Positions 43,878 to 52,196 of a stretch of DNA of 64,000 nt are shown here, piece after piece. This stretch comes from RPQJ01 sp963744735 (lineage in GTDB: Bacteria > Pseudomonadota > Gammaproteobacteria > Steroidobacterales > Steroidobacteraceae): the NCBI GenBank assembly GCA_963744735.1, contig CAVUVH010000019.1:186001-250000 (forward strand). Reading direction: 5' to 3'. Each line of letters opens with the position of its first letter. The first letter of the stretch is position 1. A program made the position numbers and the translations under genes. The notes under the pieces were generated by a model that was not told the origin of the DNA, searched no databases, and saw only the letters and a program-made list of their open reading frames with translations.

Positions 43878-45576
43878 ATGGGGACGGATGTCCAGCCGGT
43901 GGCGACGGCGCTGCGCGCCGAGGCGTTGCTGCAGATCCTGGAGGTCACCCGCAAGCTGGCGGCGCCTTTCGACCTGCCGTCGGTGCTCGCCGAGATCGGC
44001 GAGGCCGCGCGCAGCGTCCTCCGTGCGGAGCGCGCCACGGTCTGGCTGTACGAGCCCGAGCAGGCGCAGCTCGTCCTGACCGGGGCGCCCGGCGCCGCGC
44101 CGGTCCGCGCCAGCCTGGCGCAGGGCATCCTCGGGTTGACCGCGCGATCACGCCAGGTCGTCAACGTTCCCGACGTCCGCAGCGACCCGATCTTCGATCC
44201 CGCCGTGGACCTGGACCTCAACAACGACGTCCGTTGCATGCTCTCCGTGCCGCTGGTCGAGCACTCGACCCTCGTCGGCGTGCTGCAGGTCGTTGATCGC
44301 GAGGGCTACGCGGCGTTTACGGCCGAGGACGAGCGCATCGCCGAGACGCTGGCGGTGCAGTGCGTCGTGTTCATCCAGCGCGAGCGGATGGCGCGGTCGC
44401 TGCAGCAGGCCGAGAAGCTCGATCGCGAGATCAAGCTGGCGCGTGAAATCCAGATGAGCACGCTGCCATCGGAAATGCCGCGGGTCGCCGGGTACGACAT
44501 GGCGGGGCAGTTCTGCCCGGCCGATCAGACGGGTGGCGACACCTTCGATCTGGTGCCGCTCGACGAGCACCGGCTGTTCGTGCTGCTGGGCGACGCTTCC
44601 GGGCATGGCATCGGTCCCGCGCTGAGCGCCACGCAGATGACGGGAATGCTGCGTGTCGCGCTGCGGCTCGGCGCCGACCTCAATGCCATCTTCGCCCAGG
44701 TGAACAACCAGCTCGTCGAGGACCTGCCCGAGGAGCACTTCGTCACCGCGTTCTTCGGCGTGCTGGACACGCGCAATCACTCGGTCGAGTTACCACGCCG
44801 CCGGCCAGGGGCCGCTGCTGCACTTCTGCGCGGCGACCGGCGAATGCCGCTGGCTGTCGCCGACGACCTTCCCGATGGGCTTCATGCAGTACCCGCACAT
44901 AGAACCGCCGCAGTGCATCGAGCTCGCGCCGGGCGACATCCTGGGCCTGATCTCGGACGGCGTGTTCGAGGCCGAGAACGCTGCCGGCGAGATGTTCGGC
45001 ACCGAGGGCGTGGAGAGGGTGCTGCGCGCCGACCAGCGCGGCTCGATGTCCGACCTGATGGCCAAGGTGCTGCAGGCCGTGCACGTGCACGCCAACGGGC
45101 ACGCCCAGGCGGACGACATGACGATCGTGCTGCTGGCGCGCAGCAACGAGACTGCGGGCCGCACCACCGTGCAGCAGTATTTCCCGCGCAGTTTCGATGC
45201 GCTCGACGGCCTGTTCCGTTTCATCGGCGACTTCCTCGCCGCACGCTCGCTGGACCCGGAACTGCACGGGCCGGTGTGCTTCATCGTCGAGGAGCTCTTC
45301 ACCAATTTGGTCAAGTACAACGCGGGCGGCAGGCACGACATTTCACTGAGCCTGGGCCACACGCCGGAGCAGCTCACGGTGCGGCTGACCGACTTCGATG
45401 TCGATTCTTTCGATCCGACGAAGGCACCGGCGATCGACGTCGACAAGCCGCTCAGCGAATGGCAGCCGGGTGGGCTCGGGCTGCACCTCGTGCGCCAGAT
45501 GGCCGACACTCTGCAGTACGAGTACGTGGAACGGCGCAGCACGATCACGTTCACGAAAGCTTTGGCAGCAGGGTGA
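43878..45576 (+). CDS. GAF-PP2C phosphatase fused to an RsbW-like HATPase (one frame break)
   Basis: About 565 residues joined at 44789-44791. Residues about 15-170 are a GAF domain (RAERATVWLYEPE; MLSVPLVEHSTLVGVLQVVD). A helix (LDREIKLAREIQMSTLP) leads to a SpoIIE/RsbU PP2C phosphatase (DQTGGDTFDLVPL; VLLGDASGHGIGPAL; DILGLISDGVFEAEN; ADDMTIVLLA). The last 130 residues are a serine-kinase-type HATPase with N box EELFTNLVKYN and G box GGLGLHLVRQMAD. It would act on the STAS protein encoded 6 bases downstream: phosphatase and kinase in one chain. Strong SD GGGAGGGA before ATG. Confidence 0.9.
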
Positions 45577-45582
45577 CAACGG

Positions 45583-45879
45583 ATGTTCGAGATACGGTTG
45601 GGTGAGCAGGGCGAAGTGATGCTGACCGGACGGCTGGATGCCGCCCAGTGCGACAAGGCGATGCAGTTCCTGGACGGTGTCCCCGCGCCGCACGTGATCG
45701 ACCTCGCCGGGCTCGAGTACATCTCGAGTGCCGGCCTCGGCGTGCTGCTGAAGACCCAGAAGCGGGCCATGGCGGGGGGCAAGGGACTGCGGCTGGTCAA
45801 TGCCAACAAGCACATCCGCGACATCTTCAAGTACGCCGGGTTCGACAGGATCTTCGAGATCGTCCCGGCCGGCGGCTGA
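45583..45879 (+). CDS. STAS-domain anti-sigma-factor antagonist
   Basis: A 98-residue SpoIIAA/RsbV-like protein. The conserved helix start VIDLAGLEYISSAGLGVLL contains the serine phosphorylated in this family (second of the SSAG pair). Only 6 bases separate it from the phosphatase/kinase gene, so the two form a partner-switching pair. Whether its target is the ECF sigma/anti-sigma pair downstream or another protein is not visible from sequence. Confidence 0.93.
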   Translation: MFEIRLGEQGEVMLTGRLDAAQCDKAMQFLDGVPAPHVIDLAGLEYISSAGLGVLLKTQKRAMAGGKGLRLVNANKHIRDIFKYAGFDRIFEIVPAGG

Positions 45880-45897
45880 GCGGCCGCCGACGTCTGG

Positions 45898-45926
45898 ACC
45901 AACTTTCGGCCGGCTGGCCTGTATTT
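45898..45926 (+). promoter_or_regulatory. Candidate ECF-type promoter/operator before the sigma gene
   Basis: ACCAACTTTCG (45898-45908), 12 bases, then GTATTT (45921-45926). The same pattern with the same spacing occurs at 47184-47212 before the repeat-protein gene. CAACTTT resembles the -35 box of ECF sigma factors. Caution: the second half abuts the ATG at 45927, so as a promoter the transcript would be leaderless or begin inside the gene; an operator role is possible. Confidence 0.4.
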
Positions 45927-46469
45927 ATGAACGAGGACAGCGACGGAGAACTGGTCAGGCGCTGCTGCAGCGGAGACCGGGGCGCTTTCGAGGTGCTGGT
46001 CGTCCGCTACGAAAAACCGGTGTTCAACGCGGCTCTGCGCATGTTGCACGACCGCGAGGAAGCCCGGGACGTCGCCCAGACCGTGTTCCTGAAGGTGTAC
46101 GAGCACCTCGCGGAGTACGACCCGTCGCACAAGTTCTACAGCTGGATCTACCGGATTGCGCTCAATGAATCGATCAACACCCTGCACCGCCGCCGACCCC
46201 GGGCGGCACTCGACCCCGAAATGGCCGACGGCGCGCCGGGTCCCGATGACACGATGCGCAGCCTCCAGCTCAGCGACGGGATGTCGGCGGCCATCATGAG
46301 CCTCCGTGACGAGTACCGTGCGGTGATCGTGCTGCGCCACTTCCTGGACTGCAGCTACGAGGACATGGCGACGATCCTCGAAGTACCCGAGAAAACCGTC
46401 AAATCGCGCCTGTTCAGCGCTCGCCAGTTGCTGAAGACGGCCATGGAATCGAAAGGATGGGCGCCTTGA
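45927..46469 (+). CDS. ECF-family RNA polymerase sigma factor
   Basis: A 180-residue sigma-70-family factor with regions 2 and 4 only. Region 2: FEVLVVRYEKPVFNAALRML and EEARDVAQTVFLKVYEHL, then FYSWIYRIALNESINTLHRRR. Region 4 helix-turn-helix: YRAVIVLRHFLDCSYEDMATILEVPEKTVKSRLFSARQLL. Short linker as in RpoE-like ECFs. Its stop overlaps the ATG of the anti-sigma-like gene by one base. Confidence 0.95.
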   Translation: MNEDSDGELVRRCCSGDRGAFEVLVVRYEKPVFNAALRMLHDREEARDVAQTVFLKVYEHLAEYDPSHKFYSWIYRIALNESINTLHRRRPRAALDPEMADGAPGPDDTMRSLQLSDGMSAAIMSLRDEYRAVIVLRHFLDCSYEDMATILEVPEKTVKSRLFSARQLLKTAMESKGWAP

Positions 46470-47163
46470 TGAACGAGCGGGCGATCGAACTGATCAACGC
46501 CGAAATCGACGGTGTCCTCGGCGGCGCGGCACGGGTCGAACTCAACCGGCTGCTGCTCGCCGACCCGGCCATCCGCAGCCTGCGCGATGAAATGCGCCGG
46601 ACCTGCCAGGCACTGGACGCCATCGAGCCGGACGAGATTCCCGCCGGACTGCACGAATCGATCATGTCTGCCCTGCCGGCCACCCCGATCCAGCTGCGGC
46701 AAGCCGGTCGGTGTCCGGCCGGTCCTGGCAAGCCAGTGCTCAGGTACGCCGCGGCATTCGCCGGCGGCCTGCTGGTCAGCGCCCTGGCCTTCCAGTTCGT
46801 CGGCAGCGGCTCGCCGGGCCTCGACCCGCGGGACCTCGCCGGTACGCTTGCGCCGGCACGCGATGCCGTCGTGCGGATCGACCTGCCCGCGGTGAAGGGC
46901 CAGGTCGTCGTTGCCGGCACCGCGACGGGGCCGGTGGTGGTCTCGAGGCTGGCGGCGACGTCTCCGGTCTCGGTGATCGCGAGCTCGGAGGGGCACAGGT
47001 GCGGCTGGACGGTTTTGTTGCGCCGCAAGAAGCGCCGATCGAACTGAGCGCTGGCTTGGGAAAGTCCGGCTCGGCGCAGCCGATCGTGGTAATCAGTGTG
47101 GTCGATGCGGCGTCGGGTGCGGTATTGCAGACCGCGTCCCTGCGTCCTAATGTTCCGGACTGA
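46469..47163 (+). CDS. Probable membrane anti-sigma factor (one frame break)
   Basis: About 231 residues. The N-terminus (MNERAIELINAEIDGVLGGAARVELNRLL) is the helical start of many anti-sigma factors; no zinc-binding HxxxCxxC is present. One membrane segment follows near residue 95 (AAAFAGGLLVSALAFQFVG), then a small periplasmic beta domain. The frame breaks near 46980-46990 (a base appears lost), after which the chain ends AQVRLDGFVAPQEAPIEL... LRPNVPD at 47163. Immediate overlap with the ECF gene supports the role. The PrsW-like protease downstream could cut it. Confidence 0.75.
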
Positions 47164-47183
47164 AAAATAAAACGCGACGGGTC

Positions 47184-47212
47184 ACCAACTTTCGTTGGGA
47201 CCGTCGGTAATT
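47184..47212 (+). promoter_or_regulatory. Candidate ECF-type promoter before the pentapeptide-repeat gene
   Basis: ACCAACTTTCG (47184-47194), 12 bases, GTAATT (47207-47212), identical in layout to the site before the sigma gene. It lies 60 bases before the ATG of the repeat protein, a normal promoter distance. A CGTC lies between the two halves, which is a common ECF -10 element. Confidence 0.5.
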
Positions 47213-47272
47213 CGATGTGTAGTCACTCAACAACGCGCCCGGCCTCAGGGCACACGACAGGGGAAGAACACA

Positions 47273-48005
47273 ATGGCTCAGTCAAATGCACGGAAGTTCT
47301 GGATTGCCGGTGGCGCGGTTGCGGTCATCGGCGTGGTCGGCATGATCGCCGCCGACTATCCGCCGGGCCTCATGGACACCGCCGGCACGATCGTCCCGGC
47401 CAAGCGCTTCCGCGCGGACGGCGGCGGCAGCACGATTCTTGGTGACAGCAGCGCCAATTCATCTGGCGTGGCGGCGACGAACGCGGCCGGCGTCAATGCG
47501 GCCGGCGTGAACGCTGCCGGCGTCAATGCGGCCGGTGTCAACTGCGGCCGGCGTCAACGCGGCCGGCGTCAATGCGGCCGGCGTGAACGCGGCCGGCGTC
47601 AATGCGGCCGGCGTCAATGCGGCCGGCGTCAACGCGGCCGGCTGTGAACGCGGCCGGCGTCAACGCGGCCGGCGTGAACGCGGCTGGCGTCAACGCGGCC
47701 GGCGTCAACTGCGGCCGGCGTCAACGCGGCCGGCGTGAATGCGGCCGGCGTCAACGCGGCGCGGCGTCAAGCGGCCGGCGTCAATGCGGCCGGCGTCAAT
47801 GCGGCCGGCGTGAATGCGGCCGGCGTCAACGCGGCCGGCGTGAATGCGGCCGGTGTCAACTGCGGCCGGCGTCAATGCTGCCGGCTGCGGCCGGTGTCAA
47901 CGCGGCCGGCGTGAATGCGGCCGGCGTCAACTGCGCGCAGCGGCGTGCAACGCGGCCGGCGTCAATGCCGCCGGCGTGAACGCGGCCGCCAAGTCTCAGA
48001 ACTGA
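47273..48005 (+). CDS. Membrane-anchored NAAGV pentapeptide-repeat protein (frame breaks)
   Basis: ATG 47273 with GGGGAAG upstream. The first 30 residues hold a hydrophobic segment (FWIAGGAVAVIGVVGMIAA), then a short linker (YPPGLMDTAGTIVPAKRFRADGGG). From about 47490 to the end the protein is about 33 copies of N-A-A-G-V, ending AAAKSQN at TGA 48003-48005. Extra T bases interrupt the frame at several units, mostly as AA[C][T] or GG[C][T], codon variants superposed. Units differ almost only at synonymous positions, so the NAAGV frame is the selected one. V-N-A-A-G fits the pentapeptide-repeat consensus except for Ala at the central Leu/Phe position, so a beta-solenoid is possible but unproven. 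Function unknown. Confidence 0.72.
47490..47985 (+). repeat. 15-bp tandem repeat array encoding NAAGV
   Basis: Roughly 33 tandem copies of AAYGCGGCCGGCGTS. Variation is concentrated at codon third positions (AAC/AAT, GTC/GTG, GGC/GGT, GCG/GCT/GCC). Irregular units near 47757, 47880 and 47933 and the inserted T bases suggest assembly or consensus trouble, so the copy number is approximate. Confidence 0.9.
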
Positions 48006-48039
48006 GCAATTCCCTGGTTTGACCGGGGTTTGACTGCAG

Positions 48040-48073
48040 GCGAACCCTTCCGTACAGGAAGGGTTCGCTTTTT
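48040..48073 (+). terminator. Rho-independent terminator after the repeat gene
   Basis: GCGAACCCTTCC and GGAAGGGTTCGC form a perfect 12-bp stem around a 5-base loop, followed by TTTTT. It closes the sigma/anti-sigma/repeat transcription unit. Confidence 0.92.
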
Positions 48074-48128
48074 CACGTCCGGCCGTGGCACATTGGTGCA
48101 AACAACCAGGAAGGCGGTTGGGCCGGCG

Positions 48129-51113
48129 ATGAGCAGAGCGAGACGCTGGCTGCGGCAGGCACTGTCACTGGCCGGTGCATGCGCCCTTACGCTGGCGTCG
48201 CTGGCCGCAGCATCGCAAGACTTGAAGTACGTCGAGACCGACCAGTTGCGGGTCGTCTACTTCGCGAATGCCGGCGAATTCATCGCACCGTATGCAACCC
48301 AGTGCCTGGTCAACGGCCTCGATGCGCAGAAGGCCCGCTTCGGCTACGTCCCCGACGGCGGCGTCTCGGTCCTGCTGCAGGACTTCTCCGACATCGGTAA
48401 CGCGAACGCGATCATGGGCGCGCCGCGCAATCGTCTGTACTTCGAATTGTCGCCGCCCATGCTTACGTTCGAGACGTACAGCCCGGGTGAACGCCTGTAC
48501 GCGCTCGCGAACCACGAACTGCGTCCACCTCGTCGTGGGGGACCAGGCGAGTTCGTCCGAGCGCACAGCGCGCCGCTGGCTCGGTGGCAAGGTCGCGCCC
48601 GTCGCAGGAGCATCCCGAGAGCATCTTCTATTACTACCTGACCAACCCGCGCGCCACGTCGCCGCGGTGGTTCCAGGAAGGCAGCGCCGTCTTCATGGAG
48701 ACCTGGTACGGCGGCGGACTGGGGCGTGCGCAGGGGGGCTATGACGAGATGGTCTTCCGCGCCATGGTGCGCGACGAAGCTCACTTCTACGATCCGCTGG
48801 GCCTGGTCTCCAAGGGCACCGAGGTGGACTTCCAGACCGGGGCCAACGCGTACCTCTATGGCACGCGCTTCCTGAGCTATCTCGCCTACCAGTACTCACC
48901 GGACAAGCTGATCGACTGGCTCCGCCGCGAGGACGGCACGGAGCGCTATTACGCGGCGGACTTCGAGCGGGTCTACGGCAAGCCGCTCGAGTCGGCCTGG
49001 GCTGACTGGATTCGCTGGGAGCAAGCAGTTCCAGACGGCCAACCTCGCGGCCGTGCGCGAGCATCCGATCACGCCGTATACGCCCGTCGCGAAGCGGGCC
49101 CTCGGCGCCATCTCGCGGGCCTACTTGAGCAAGGACAAGACCACGCTCTACGCCGCGGTGCGCTATCCCGGGCGGGTTCCGTACCTCGATCGGCCTGGAT
49201 CTCAAGACCGGCGCGGTGCGGGAACTCGTGGAAATCCAGGGCGCCGTGCCGTACCGGGTCACGTCGCTCGCCTACGACGGCGATTCGGAAACGCTGTTCT
49301 ACACGTCCGACAACCGCACCTACCGCACGCTCGAGGCCCTGGATCTCAAGACCGGCAAGTCGCGCACGCTGCTGCCGGGCGCGCGCATCGGCGACATCGC
49401 CTACAACCCGGTTGACCGGTCGCTCTGGGGCCTGCGCACACAACAACGGCTTCGTGATGGTCGTGCGGATTCCGTACCCCTATACGGAATGGAAGGCCGT
49501 GCACGTCTATCCCTACGGCGAGGTGGCTTTCGACCTCGATATCGCCCCCGACGGCAAGCTCGTCTCGCTCTCGCTGGCCGGCCCCGACGGCGACCGGTCC
49601 GGCGTGCAGGTCATGCAGTTGCGCGTCATGAGCACGGAGCGGCTGCTCGCGGGCGACGCAACGCCGTTGCACAAGTTCGAGATGGGCACGGCGGTGCCCG
49701 AAGGATTCGTGTTCTCGCCGGACGGGCGATACCTCTACGGCAGCTCGTACTACACGGGCGTGTCGAACATCTATCGCTACGACCTTGCAAGCGGGCAGCT
49801 CGAGGCGTTGAGCAACGCGGAAACCGGCTACTTCCGGCCGCTGCCGCTCGACGACTCGAAACTGATGATCTTCCACTACACGGGCGATGGCTTCGTGCCT
49901 GCCACGATCGACATACGGCCCACTGAAGACTTGAGTGCCATCACCTTTCTCGGCGAGCAGATCGCCTCGAAGTACCCGCAGGTGCAGCAGTGGGGTGCCG
50001 GCCCACCGAGCCGTATCGACTACCCGTCGCAGGTCCGTGCGGAGGGCGATTACAAGCCGACCCGGGAAATCCGCCTCGAGGCGATCTACCCGATCATCGA
50101 GGGCTACAAGGACTCCGTCGCGTTGGGCGGCTATGCGCGATTCAGCGACCCGATCGGCTTCGACTCCCTGCACCTGACGCTCAGCCACAGCATCGACTCC
50201 GACCTCCCGTCGGATGAACAGCTGCACGCGTCGGCGACCTGGCGGCATTACCTCTGGTCAGTCGGGCTGAAGTGGAACGCCGGCGATTTCTACGACCTGT
50301 TCGGTCCGATCAAGCGCAGCCGCGAGGGCTACAGCGGTTTCGTCGCGTACGAGCGGCCGCTGCTCTACGATCCACCCGAGACGCTCAGTCTCGTCAGCAG
50401 GATCGCCTACTTCGGCAACCTGGACGCGCTGCCCGGGTTCCAGAACGTGGAGTCGCCGACCGACAAGCTCGGCGAGGCCCAGCTGGGACTCGTCTACAAG
50501 CACCCGCGTGGATCGGCCGGCAAGGTCGACGACGAGGCCGGTCACGCCTGGACGATGCTGGGGCACGCCTACGAAGCCGACGGCGAAATCACGCCGGCAG
50601 TGCTCGGCAGTTTCGACGTGGGCTGGCCGCTGCGCCTGCCGCACTCCTCGATCTGGCTTCGTACCGGGGCCGGCGTGGCGTCGGGCGACCGGGAGGACCC
50701 GCTCGCCAACGCGTACTTCGGCGGCTTCCGGAACAACTACGTCGACAACGGCGAGCCGAAGCGCTACCGGGAACTGCTCAGCATGCCGGGCTTCGAGATC
50801 GACGCGCTGAATGGCCGGTCGTTCGTCAAGGGCATGGTCGAGTGGAACCTGCCGCCGATCCGTTTCGAGGCGCTCGGGACGCCGGGGTTCTACGGCAGCT
50901 GGATCCGGCCGGCCATCTTCACCACGGCGCTCGTCACCAACCCGGATTCGGGAGAGGTACGCCAGGACGCATACAACGTCGGCCTGCAGCTGGATCTGCA
51001 GTTGCAGGTCATGCACCGACTGCCGATGATGCTGTCCTTCGGTTACGCGCGGGGGTTCGACGGGGATGATCAGTGGCGAGGACGAGTTCATGCTGTCGCT
51101 CAAGGTGCTCTGA
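48129..51113 (+). CDS. Large exported gluzincin-like / beta-propeller / barrel protein (six frame breaks)
   Basis: About 992 residues after repair at 48521/22, 48600/01, 49021/22, 49193/94, 49437/38 and 51070/71; five of the six superpose synonymous bases. A signal peptide (ALSLAGACALTLASLAAAS) is followed by a peptidase-MA-like domain with HELVH (rebuilt across 48521) and a downstream WFQEGSAVFME glutamate, the gluzincin pattern. The middle (LDLKTGAVRELVEIQGAVPYRVTSLAYD; FVFSPDGRYLYGSSYY) is a TolB/WD40-type propeller. The C-terminal 350 residues alternate like an outer-membrane barrel and end FMLSLKVL. It starts 56 bases after the terminator. I know no named family with this exact order. 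Confidence 0.72.
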
Positions 51114-51146
51114 CGCGCCGCAGTCGCGCCTGCCGGGCAGCGTGAC

Positions 51147-52166
51147 ATGATCCTGCACTGGGTGACGCGCGGCACCGTGGCGCTGCTGCCGGTGCTCGTC
51201 TTCCTCGCGGTACTGATCTAGTTCGACAGCTTCAAGGTCGTTCGTGCCCGGGCCATCCTGGTCGCAGCGGCCGCCGGCATGCTGGCGGCGTTTGCCGGCT
51301 ACTGGATCAACGGCTACATGATCTACGAGCTCGAGATGGGCTACGTGCGACTACGCGCGCTGGGTGTCGCCCTGGCTCGAGGAGTCACTGAAGGCCGCGC
51401 TGATCGTCTACCTGATCCGGACGCGGCGGGTCGGCATGCTGGTCGACGCGGCGATCTGCGGTTTCGCCGTCGGTACCGGGTTCGCGCTGTTCGAGAACGC
51501 CTACTACCTGATGATGCGGCCCGAAACCCACCCGGCGGTGCAGGTCATCCGCGGCTTCGGCACGGCGATCATGCACGGCGGTGCGACAGCAGTCTTTGCC
51601 ATCGTCTCGCTCTCGCAGGCCGAGCGGTTTACCGACCGCTGGTTGCGCGTGTTACGGCCCCGGGCTCGTCGCGGCCGTCATGTTGCACGCCGTCTACAAC
51701 AGCCTGCTGCACAAGCCGGTGTTCGCGACGCTCGGCATCCTGATGCTGCTGCCGCCGCTGATCTACTTCGCGTTCGAGCACAGCGAGAAGGCGTTGCGCG
51801 ACTGGCTGGAATCCGACCTCGACTCCGACGTGCAGCTGCTCGAGGCGATCAATTCCGGCGAGTTTTCCGACTCGCACGTCGGGCGCTACCTGCACTCGCT
51901 GCGCGACAGGTTCGACGGCCCGGTGGTCGCCGACATGCTGTGCTACCTGCGCCTGCACGTCGAACTCGCACTGCGCGCCAAGGGCGTGCTGATGCTGAAG
52001 GAAAGCGGGTTCGACGAGCCGCCGATGGACGAAGAGCTCAAGGCGCAGATCAGCGAGCTGCGTTACCTGGAGCGCAGCCTCGGCAGAGCCGGGCGAACTC
52101 GCGCTGCGGCCGATCGTCATGGCCACGGCCAAGGACCTCTGGCAGCTGCAGTGGCTGACGCGCTGA
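51147..52166 (+). CDS. PrsW-family intramembrane protease (three frame breaks and an in-frame TAG)
   Basis: About 338 residues after repair at 51347/48, 51651/52 and 52084/85, all synonymous superpositions. Multiple membrane segments carry the PrsW motifs: WLEESLKAALIVYL (EExxK), GTGFALFENAYYLM, AIMHGGATAVFAI and HAVYNSLLHK. In Bacillus PrsW performs the first cut of anti-sigma factor RsiW. A TAG at 51219-51221 interrupts the first helix where a tyrosine codon would fit (LI-stop-FDSFK). It is probably the same kind of consensus error, or translation starts later. A cytoplasmic C-terminal domain of about 110 residues follows the membrane part. Confidence 0.8.
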
Positions 52167-52196
52167 GCCAGGTCCAGGCGGGCCCGGCGTTGCGAC

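Noticed and set aside
47526..47979. Arginine/glutamine-rich frames (GRRQ repeats) through the repeat array
   Set aside because: Out-of-phase translations of the NAAGV array; synonymous variation supports the NAAGV phase only.
47490..47985. Possible CRISPR array
   Set aside because: The 15-bp units are directly tandem with no spacers and encode a constant pentapeptide.
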